The notes under the pieces were generated by a model that did not search any database, was not told where the DNA came from, and saw nothing but the letters and a program-made list of their open reading frames with translations. 40,297 nt of DNA. It comes from UBA1672 sp963977495. Its GTDB lineage: Bacteria > Pseudomonadota > Alphaproteobacteria > Micavibrionales > Micavibrionaceae. The stretch is taken from the NCBI GenBank assembly GCA_963977495.1, contig CAXBOT010000010.1, positions 1 to 40,297 of the forward strand. Direction: 5' to 3'. A program made the position numbers and the translations under genes. Shown one piece after another: positions 7,107 to 13,276 of the stretch (positions within the stretch are counted from its first letter, which is position 1; each line of letters opens with the position of its first letter).

Positions 7107-7924
7107 ACCAATTCAATATATTCCGGTGAGATTTTAATCAGGCGTTGTTTATACAGGCTGCCGATTGCGCGTTTAAAGTTCTTTTTACTGACTTTGAACG
7201 TCGCGAAGATTTCTTCGGGGGGGCTTTTATCTGAGATATCAATGCGCCCGTTTTCTTGTTTGAGCCGATTGAGAATCTGTGCCTCCAGCGCGTCGCGTGT
7301 ATCTGTATCAAACGCGTTAATATTGAGATTGATTTTCCCGTCATCGCGAATGCCCTTGATCCAGCCTTTCATTTTCGTTCCGAGCTGTAGCGGTTGTGAA
7401 AGCTCGCTGTGATAAATAAGGCCGAGTTGCGTGTGATTGATGACTGCCTTAAACCCCAATTCAGTTTCATCGGCAATGAGAAGATCGACTTGCTGGCCTT
7501 CTTTCAAATCACCCTGAAATTCATCCAAATAATGGTAGAGCAAGGACGACGCGGCGGGGCGGCCTTTTTTATCGAGATACACATGCACGACGCAATAATC
7601 GCCTTCATCCACGTAATAGGCTTGCTCTGAATGGGGGAGGAACAAATCCTTGGGCAAACCCCAGTCCAAAAACGCGCCGTTATCGCCTGCGGAAACCACC
7701 TCTAAATTCGCGCACTCACCAACTCTGACATAGGCGGGGGCAACGGTGGCGACAACATTATCAGAGGCGTTGCGATAGATAAAAACCTCTACCTCTTCGC
7801 CTTCTTTTAGGGTGTTGGGCGCATCAAGCAGATAGATATCGCCATATTCGTCGCCCTCAAGGAAAACGCCGTCTTTACCGACCTCTATGATCGTTAATAG
7901 GTTCATTTGATAGAGATGCGGCAT
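7103..7924 (-). CDS. cvfB: CvfB/YitL-like S1 RNA-binding protein
   Basis: The 273 residues follow the CvfB plan of three S1-type OB folds followed by a winged helix. The first S1-like unit covers about residues 5-65, the second about 66-130 (VGECANLEVVSAGDNGAFLDWGLPKDLFLP), and the third about 140-205 (EGQQVDLLIADETELGFKAVINHTQLGLIYHSEL). The C-terminal helix-turn-helix includes FKVSKKNFKRAIGSLYKQR and IKISPEYIEL. The family binds RNA and affects expression of virulence and stress genes in Gram-positive bacteria; its role in proteobacteria is less clear. The ATG at 7924 has no clear ribosome binding site, and M7 at 7906 (MNLLTIIEVG) is an equally good start. Its stop overlaps that of the RRM gene. 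Confidence 0.87.
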   Translation of the reverse strand: MPHLYQMNLLTIIEVGKDGVFLEGDEYGDIYLLDAPNTLKEGEEVEVFIYRNASDNVVATVAPAYVRVGECANLEVVSAGDNGAFLDWGLPKDLFLPHSEQAYYVDEGDYCVVHVYLDKKGRPAASSLLYHYLDEFQGDLKEGQQVDLLIADETELGFKAVINHTQLGLIYHSELSQPLQLGTKMKGWIKGIRDDGKINLNINAFDTDTRDALEAQILNRLKQENGRIDISDKSPPEEIFATFKVSKKNFKRAIGSLYKQRLIKISPEYIELV

Positions 7925-8024
7925 TTCAGATATCCATTTGGTAAGTTAAATACTGTGAGTGTACATACTGCAAAAGCATGTGTAGAGCTATGTTTATATT
8001 GGTTGTTCCCCCGAATGATGCGCT

Positions 8025-9866
8025 TTAAGCCGAGGCAATAACATTCAGGAAATTTTGACCGTATTTATTCAGTTTTGATTGCCCAACCCCCGGCACCGAG
8101 GACATTGCCTCAAGCGTTGCCGGTTTGTTTTTCGCCATATCAATGAGTGTTTTATCATGAAACACAACATAAGGCGGGATATTATTTTCCTTGGCGATGG
8201 ACAGGCGCAGCGCTTTCAGCTCTGCGAATAAGGCCTGATCTTCTGCGCTATCCAAACTTATTGCGGGGTCTGTTTTATTGAAGCTTTTTGAGGATGAGTG
8301 CGCTGTTTTTGGTTCTAAACGCAGCTGTATTGTGTCTTTGCTTTTGAGAAACGCCATGCCTTGATTTGTGATTTTTAATCCGCCATGGGCATCCATATCA
8401 ACATATAGGAAATTACGCGCCACAACTTGCCTGATCAGGCTTTGCCATTCTTTTTGCGTGTGCTCCTTGCCGATGCCATAGGTGCTTAAACTATGGTGAC
8501 CAAAATTCTGGATACGCTCACTATCCTTGCCAAGCAAGATGTCAATCACATAGCCCGAGCCGAAACGCTGATCCGTTCGGTAAACGCAGGAAATGACCTT
8601 TTGCACCGCTATGGTGGCGTCGAATGTTTTGGGGGGATTAACGCAGGTATCACAATTATTGCAGGCCTCGCAATGATCATCAAAATAATGCAACAGCACT
8701 TGCCGTCTGCATGTTGCCGTTTCACAAAATCCTAAAAAAGCACTGAGCTTTTGCCGCTCGATGCGTTTTTGATCTTCGTTGCTTTCGGAGGATTCAATCA
8801 TTTGGCGTTGCAGGACTAAATCTTGCAAGCTATAGACCATCCACGCCATCGCGGGCAGGCCATCACGCCCTGCGCGCCCTGTTTCCTGATAATAAGCTTC
8901 GATATTCTTAGGCAAATCAAGATGCGCGACAAACCTGACATCGGGCTTATTAATCCCCATACCAAAAGCAATGGTCGCCACAATGATGACGTCTTCATCC
9001 TTGATAAAGCTTTCTTGGTTTTTCGCGCGGACATTTTTGTCAAGGCGGGCGTGATAGGGCAGGGCATTATAGCCTTGTTTGACCAGCCACGCCGCCGTTT
9101 CTTCGACCTTGCGGCGGGACAGGCAATAGACAATGCCGCTTTCGCCTTTCTCTCTTGTCTTAAGAAACCGCAAGAGTTGCTGGCGCGGATTATCTTTAAT
9201 GGCGACATTATAGGTGATGTTGGGTCTGTCAAAGCCGGAAAGATAGGTTTTCTGTAGGTCGAGCCGCTCAACAATATCCTTGCGCGTCGGTGCATCGGCG
9301 GTTGCGGTAACAGCAATGCAAGGCACATTGGGATAGCGCGTACGCAAGAGTGAAAGCTGTCTGTATTCTTGCCTGAAATCATGCCCCCATTGCGAAATAC
9401 AATGCGCCTCATCAATGGCAAAGAGCGCGAGATCAATATGATCTAAAATATCGAGGAACGCATCATGCACCAGACGTTCGGGCGCAACATAGACGAGATC
9501 AAGTCTGCCCGCCCTCAGATCTTCCATCGTACCTTGTAAGTGCGCGGGCTCTAATGCGGAATGAATGGCCGCGGCCTTGACGTCCAGTTCTTTTAGGGCG
9601 GTCACCTGATCTTGCATCAGGGCGATGAGCGGGGAGACAATCACCCCCGTACCTTTAAGGCACAGTGCGGGAATTTGATAACAGAGCGATTTGCCGCTGC
9701 CCGTTGGCATCAGAACGCAGCAACTCTGACCGGCGATAACCGCCTTTATAATATCTTCCTGCTCTTCACGGAAATGGCTATACCCAAATACGGATGACAG
9801 AATATATGCAGGATCAATGATGTTTTCTATGGGGTTACTTTCAGTCGTATTAATGACATGCGCCAT
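8025..9866 (-). CDS. recQ: ATP-dependent DNA helicase RecQ
   Basis: RecQ unwinds DNA 3' to 5' in recombinational repair. All expected parts are present in the 613 residues. The helicase core has Walker A TGSGKS (55-60), DEAH (152-155), the SAT-like TATAD at 187-191 and the motif VI region QETGRAGRD (327-335). The zinc-binding subdomain shows C386 then C402-x2-C405-x2-C408. After it come an RQC winged helix (GIGKEHTQKEWQSLIRQVVARNFL) and a C-terminal HRDC domain (about 530-613) ending in VPGVGQSKLNKYGQNFL. Length matches RecQ of other proteobacteria. The ATG at 9866 has only a weak GGG-type site upstream. The gene stands alone: 100 bases separate it from cvfB and about 120 from the haemoglobin gene. 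Confidence 0.96.
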   Translation of the reverse strand: MAHVINTTESNPIENIIDPAYILSSVFGYSHFREEQEDIIKAVIAGQSCCVLMPTGSGKSLCYQIPALCLKGTGVIVSPLIALMQDQVTALKELDVKAAAIHSALEPAHLQGTMEDLRAGRLDLVYVAPERLVHDAFLDILDHIDLALFAIDEAHCISQWGHDFRQEYRQLSLLRTRYPNVPCIAVTATADAPTRKDIVERLDLQKTYLSGFDRPNITYNVAIKDNPRQQLLRFLKTREKGESGIVYCLSRRKVEETAAWLVKQGYNALPYHARLDKNVRAKNQESFIKDEDVIIVATIAFGMGINKPDVRFVAHLDLPKNIEAYYQETGRAGRDGLPAMAWMVYSLQDLVLQRQMIESSESNEDQKRIERQKLSAFLGFCETATCRRQVLLHYFDDHCEACNNCDTCVNPPKTFDATIAVQKVISCVYRTDQRFGSGYVIDILLGKDSERIQNFGHHSLSTYGIGKEHTQKEWQSLIRQVVARNFLYVDMDAHGGLKITNQGMAFLKSKDTIQLRLEPKTAHSSSKSFNKTDPAISLDSAEDQALFAELKALRLSIAKENNIPPYVVFHDKTLIDMAKNKPATLEAMSSVPGVGQSKLNKYGQNFLNVIASA

Positions 9867-9988
9867 GATTTTTAAATGCCCTAATATTTCCCTAAAGTGC
9901 CGCTATCCTAACAGGCCATCTGCATTCGTCAACATGATGCGCTTAAATGCTGTGCGTTGCTATTTGATTGCGTCGTGAAACCGTAATT

Positions 9989-10366
9989 CTAGGCTCTGTA
10001 ATAGAGACCAAGCTTTAAGCTTTCTGCGATTCTTTGGCTTGTTTTGACATATTGTTCTGCGATTTTCGCTGTGTGTATTTCGCGCGCCGTATCTGCAAAC
10101 AGAGTAAGCCACCGATCAAAAAGACGTTCATCAAAAGCGGGGAGGTCGCTATGTTTTTTCATGGGGTTGCCGTGGTAGCGTCCGGATGTCAGCATCACCG
10201 ATGACCAAAAAGCATACATGCGCTCTAAATGCGGTGTCCATTGCTCATCTTTTTCGCCAATCGCGGCGCTGAAAACAGAGCCAAGTTCTGCATCTGCGCG
10301 CACCTTTTGGTAGAAACCATCGACTAGTGTTTTTATTGTGTCTTCAGTAATGTCGTCAATAAGCAT
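9989..10366 (-). CDS. Group III truncated haemoglobin
   Basis: The 125-residue product has the truncated-globin 2-on-2 pattern of group III (P). It begins with an FYQKVRAD segment, then ERMYAFWSSVMLTSGRYHGNPMKKH, where H72 is the proximal haem ligand, then FDRWLTLF. Group III globins lack the Gly-Gly motifs of groups I and II, as here. They bind oxygen or nitric oxide and are often found in nitrosative-stress gene sets. The gene lies 18 bases downstream of nsrR on the same strand, so it is almost certainly in one operon with the regulator and under its control. Context therefore supports a role in NO handling, beside Hmp. The exact chemistry (dioxygenation or shuttling) cannot be read from sequence. 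Confidence 0.9.
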   Translation of the reverse strand: MLIDDITEDTIKTLVDGFYQKVRADAELGSVFSAAIGEKDEQWTPHLERMYAFWSSVMLTSGRYHGNPMKKHSDLPAFDERLFDRWLTLFADTAREIHTAKIAEQYVKTSQRIAESLKLGLYYRA

Positions 10367-10384
10367 GATTACTCTTCTTTTACG

Positions 10385-10816
10385 TTATTGAGGCGGCGCA
10401 GAAAATAATAGGTTTTTATGTTTTACCGTATCGGCCAGCGTGTGCTGATTGAGGGTATCAACGAATGATTTTGTGGCGTCAAATAAATAATGTTTGAGTT
10501 GGCACGCTCCTGTGATTTTGCAGGTGTTTGTTTCGACGTTAAAGCATTCGACTGTAAACATATTGGGCTCAAGCTTTACAATCAAATCACCCAAGCGTAG
10601 CTTGTCGGTACCCGCTGCGATTTTGATGCCGCCGCCTTTTCCTTTGGTGGTTTCGATGTAAGAAAGTTGCGATAGGCGATGGACGACTTTGACCAAATGA
10701 TTGCGCGAAATACCGTAATGATCGGCGATTTCTTTGACGCTCGATAATCTGTCCGTGTGGACAGCGAGGTACATGAGCGTTCTTAATCCATAGTCTGTAA
10801 ATGACGTTAATTGCAT
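10385..10816 (-). CDS. nsrR: NO-sensing Rrf2-family repressor NsrR
   Basis: The N terminus MQLTSFTDYGLRTLMYLA is the classic NsrR/Rrf2 start, with a helix-turn-helix over about residues 25-50 (VKEIADHYGISRNHLVKVVHRL). Three cysteines, C91, C99 and C105, in ECFNxxxNxCxIxxxC form the iron-sulfur cluster site. Nitric oxide destroys the cluster and releases DNA. The 143-residue length is typical. It is divergent from hmp, and a near-perfect palindrome lies in the 87 bases between them. It also precedes the truncated haemoglobin gene by 18 bases, so it probably represses itself, the globin and hmp. AAAAGGTGACCT lies upstream of the ATG, giving a usable AAGGTG ribosome binding site. IscR and RirA are the main alternative Rrf2 members, but hmp as neighbour makes NsrR the best call. 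Confidence 0.93.
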   Translation of the reverse strand: MQLTSFTDYGLRTLMYLAVHTDRLSSVKEIADHYGISRNHLVKVVHRLSQLSYIETTKGKGGGIKIAAGTDKLRLGDLIVKLEPNMFTVECFNVETNTCKITGACQLKHYLFDATKSFVDTLNQHTLADTVKHKNLLFSAPPQ

Positions 10817-10840
10817 AGGTCACCTTTTTAAAAAATAGGG

Positions 10841-10867
10841 TTGTCTTTTTATAACAGAAAATATAAT
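10841..10867 (+). promoter_or_regulatory. Candidate hmp promoter
   Basis: TTGTCT (10841-10846) and a perfect TATAAT (10862-10867) are separated by 15 bases, slightly short of the optimum. The -10 element forms the left end of the palindrome proposed as the NsrR operator, so bound repressor would block it. Confidence 0.45.
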
Positions 10868-10890
10868 GTGTATTCAAAATACATATTATA
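10862..10890. promoter_or_regulatory. Probable NsrR operator (29-bp near-perfect palindrome)
   Basis: TATAATGTGTATT (10862-10874) and AATACATATTATA (10878-10890) are reverse complements at 12 of 13 positions, with a CAA centre. The core resembles the ATGYATTT-type half sites known for NsrR. It lies between the divergent nsrR and hmp genes, overlaps the likely hmp -10 element and ends 13 bases before the hmp start codon. Confidence 0.75.
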
Positions 10891-10903
10891 AGAGGTCTTC
10901 ATT

Positions 10904-12139
10904 ATGCTCAGTCAAAAAACCATTGATATCGTTAAATCTACTGCTCCTATTCTGGATGAACACGGGGAAACGTTAACCAAGCATTTTTATAAGCGTATGT
11001 TCACGCATAATCCAGAGGTCGCACCATTCTTTAATCCGGCCAATCAGGCTGGTGGCACACAGCAAAGAGCGCTCGCTTCGGCGATATGCGCTTATGCGGC
11101 GAATATTGATAATCTGGAAGTTCTTGGCGGCGCGGTTGAATTGATTGCGCATAAACATACGTCTTTGCAGATCAAGCCCGAGCATTACCCGATTGTGGGT
11201 GAGAACCTGTTGGCGTCGATCCGTGAAGTTCTGGGGGATGGGGCGACCGATGATGTCATCAACGCATGGGCGGAAGCCTATGGATTTTTGGCTGATATTC
11301 TGATTGGACGTGAAAAACAAATATACAAAGAAAGCGCGGAAAAAGAGGGCGGCTGGGACGGCTTTAGACGCTTTAAGATTGAGCGTAAAGAGCGCGAAAG
11401 TGACATTATCACATCATTTTATCTAAAACCCGAAGATGGCGGCGCGTTGCCGACATATATGCCCGGGCAATATATAACGGTGCGTATGCCAACGCCCGAT
11501 GGCTCTACCACCATGCGTAATTACAGCTTGTCTGATAAACCCGGGCAAGATTATTTCCGCATCAGCGTGAAAAAAGAGGTTGGCGCGAACGCCGCTACGC
11601 CGAAAGGTTATGTATCCAATTTGTTGCATGATGAAAAAGACGTCGGAGATGGCTTTGAGATTGCACCGCCATGCGGGGAGTTTTTCTTAAACGTGAAAGA
11701 TCGCCATGAACGTCCGCTTGTTTTGTTGGCGGCAGGTGTTGGTATTACACCCATCTTGAGTATCTTGAAAACAGTCACAGAAGCGATGCCGGAGCGTAAA
11801 GTTATTTTCATTCACGGCTGTTTAAATGAAAAGGTGCAGGCGTTTAAAGAAACGATTGATGGCTTGCAACAAAACAACCCCAATCTGACAGTGCATTATC
11901 GTTATAGCGATCCGGAGCAGGGCGAAACAAAGCGGAGCGGACAGTGCTCTACCGGTTTTGTGGATGCCGATCTGATTGAATCTTTTGTGCCGGAACGTCA
12001 CGCGGATTACTATTTCTGTGGCCCCAAACCCTTTATGGTGAATATCTACCAAGATTTGTTAAAATGGGGCATACCCGCATCGCAGGTTCATTTCGAATTT
12101 TTCGGACCACGCGAAGAACTGGAAAAGGCTGCTGCATAA
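10904..12139 (+). CDS. hmp: Flavohaemoprotein (nitric oxide dioxygenase) Hmp
   Basis: Hmp converts nitric oxide and oxygen to nitrate using NADH in the cytoplasm. The N-terminal globin domain (about 1-138) has distal Y29 and Q53 and proximal H85 in IAHKHTSLQIKPEHY, at the same positions as the E. coli enzyme. A ferredoxin-reductase module follows. It has the FAD motif RNYSLS near residue 205, the NAD-binding GVGITP near 280, and the C-terminal CGPKPFM and FEFFGP segments. At 411 residues it is slightly longer than the usual ~396. An AGAGG ribosome binding site precedes the ATG. The gene is divergent from nsrR, with a palindromic operator overlapping its promoter, so induction by NO is expected. 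A DUF488 gene follows in the same direction. Confidence 0.96.
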   Translation: MLSQKTIDIVKSTAPILDEHGETLTKHFYKRMFTHNPEVAPFFNPANQAGGTQQRALASAICAYAANIDNLEVLGGAVELIAHKHTSLQIKPEHYPIVGENLLASIREVLGDGATDDVINAWAEAYGFLADILIGREKQIYKESAEKEGGWDGFRRFKIERKERESDIITSFYLKPEDGGALPTYMPGQYITVRMPTPDGSTTMRNYSLSDKPGQDYFRISVKKEVGANAATPKGYVSNLLHDEKDVGDGFEIAPPCGEFFLNVKDRHERPLVLLAAGVGITPILSILKTVTEAMPERKVIFIHGCLNEKVQAFKETIDGLQQNNPNLTVHYRYSDPEQGETKRSGQCSTGFVDADLIESFVPERHADYYFCGPKPFMVNIYQDLLKWGIPASQVHFEFFGPREELEKAAA

Positions 12140-12480
12140 ATATTCATCTTCAACGTATTTATGATGAAAACACCACGCAAGGCCACCGCGTTCTTGTTGA
12201 TCGCTTGTGGCCGCGTGGCATTTCAAAGGACGTTGCCAACCTTGATGGTTGGTGGAAAGAGCTCGCCCCCAGCCATACGCTCCGTAAATGGTTTGATCAT
12301 GACCCCGTGAAATGGGAAGCCTTCAGCGCGCAATATCGGGATGAGTTGGAGGACAGCAAGGCCATAGCCAAAGAATATTTGGATGCAATATCCGGCGAAG
12401 ACCTTGTACTGCTTTATGGTGCCAAAGATAAAAACCACACGCATGCACTTATATTGCAAACGTATTTGAACGGGCTGTAG
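12064..12480 (+). CDS. DUF488 (YeaO-like) family protein with unclear start
   Basis: The conserved part, from INIHLQRIYDE through GHRVLVDRLWPRGISK, WWKELAPSHTLRKWFDHDP and VLLYGAKDKNHTHAL, is a full DUF488 domain of the YeaO type. Its function is unknown, and it is often found near redox and NO-response genes. The only standard in-frame start is the ATG at 12064, which lies 76 bases inside hmp and adds about 24 arginine-rich residues that homologues lack. The family usually starts one or two residues before the IxxQRIYD motif. Here that place holds ATA (12136) or ATT (12142), with ATA overlapping the hmp TAA. GGAAAAGG (12121-12128) lies 7 bases before ATA. A non-AUG start coupled to hmp termination is possible. 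The stop and the domain are certain; the start is not. Confidence 0.75.
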   Translation: MGHTRIAGSFRIFRTTRRTGKGCCINIHLQRIYDENTTQGHRVLVDRLWPRGISKDVANLDGWWKELAPSHTLRKWFDHDPVKWEAFSAQYRDELEDSKAIAKEYLDAISGEDLVLLYGAKDKNHTHALILQTYLNGL

Positions 12481-12491
12481 GTTCAATAAGA

Positions 12492-12509
12492 TCAACGATA
12501 TACCGTTGA
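12492..12509. repeat. Short inverted repeat after the DUF488 gene
   Basis: TCAACG (12492-12497) and CGTTGA (12504-12509) are perfect reverse complements around a 6-base loop. An A run, not a T run, follows on the plus strand, so it is not a standard terminator for hmp and DUF488. Its role is unknown. Confidence 0.3.
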
Positions 12510-12621
12510 AAAAAATAGAAAAACCACTTTACAGATTTAGATTGCAGTTAATAATGTTCTGTATGAACTTGGTCTGTTTTTGCAGAATAATTGTTTTATC
12601 TTAGGATATGAGGAGAAGAGG

Positions 12622-13224
12622 GTGGAGATTTTCACAAAATTTAATAGGAAAGATATTCAAGATAGGCAAATTGATACTCTAATTGGCCTTAGTAAGGGTA
12701 TTACTGCGAATGGACAGGTTGATCAGGCAGAAGCGGAATTTCTTCAAACGTGGCTTGTTCAAAACGGTGAAACAAATAATCCGATTATCGTTAATTTGTT
12801 TGGCAAGGTTTCGGAAATGTTAAGTGATAATATTTTGGATGATGAAGAAGCTTCCGAACTACTTTCTATTCTTCATCGTATTTCGGGCGAGAAATCAGAG
12901 TTAGGGGAAGTTGCTAAAACATCCAGTCTTCCTATTTGTTTACCAGCACCAAACATTGATTTTACGGGCACGTTTTTATTTACGGGCACATGCGTCTATG
13001 GCACACGTAAACGTTGTCAAGAAGCTGTTGAATCTCTGGGTGGAATTAATGCAAGTGGCGTGACAAAAAATTTAAATTATTTGGTTCTAGGCACGTATGT
13101 TACGGATAGCTGGGTGCATGAAAATTTTGGACGAAAAATTGAAAAGGCGATGGAATACCGGGACGCGGGTATTCCATTATCGATTATTACCGAAGAATAT
13201 TGGATCAATGAAGCGAAGCTTTAG
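12622..13224 (+). CDS. BRCT-domain protein with N-terminal helical domain
   Basis: The C-terminal ~80 residues form a single BRCT domain of the type seen in NAD-dependent DNA ligases. Its pattern is FTGTFLFTGTCVYGTRKRCQ, then VESLGGINASGVTKNLNYLVLG, then PLSIITEEYW. BRCT domains bind phosphoproteins or DNA ends. The N-terminal ~100 residues (IDTLIGLSKGITANGQVDQA and a later LDDEEASELLSIL) look like a helical domain with acidic, TerB-like turns. The frame is open to a TTG-like start at 12580, but I choose the GTG at 12622. It has AGGAG 6 bases upstream, within a long purine-rich run, and gives 200 residues. The gene is more AT-rich than its neighbours and has no functional partner nearby, suggesting transfer. 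A DNA-repair or replication-linked role is only inferred. Confidence 0.8.
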   Translation: MEIFTKFNRKDIQDRQIDTLIGLSKGITANGQVDQAEAEFLQTWLVQNGETNNPIIVNLFGKVSEMLSDNILDDEEASELLSILHRISGEKSELGEVAKTSSLPICLPAPNIDFTGTFLFTGTCVYGTRKRCQEAVESLGGINASGVTKNLNYLVLGTYVTDSWVHENFGRKIEKAMEYRDAGIPLSIITEEYWINEAKL

Positions 13225-13235
13225 TTATTGATTGC

Positions 13236-13252
13236 AAAAGCGTACGCTTCTT
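13236..13252. terminator. Possible weak bidirectional terminator
   Basis: The 12-bp palindrome AAGCGTACGCTT (13238-13249) lies between the converging BRCT and usher genes, with an A-rich left flank and a T-rich right flank. A small hairpin with a four-base loop and bulged outer A-T pairs is possible. The stem is short, so termination would be weak at best. Confidence 0.28.
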
Positions 13253-13276
13253 TGTTTGGAATGCTACGGCTCAGGT

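Noticed and set aside
8816..9436. Long open frames on both strands inside recQ
   Set aside because: recQ is intact with all motifs over this stretch. The others are shadows produced by its codon pattern.
12492..12530. Hairpin after the DUF488 gene as an intrinsic terminator
   Set aside because: The stem is perfect but an A run follows on the coding strand, and no T run follows on either strand.
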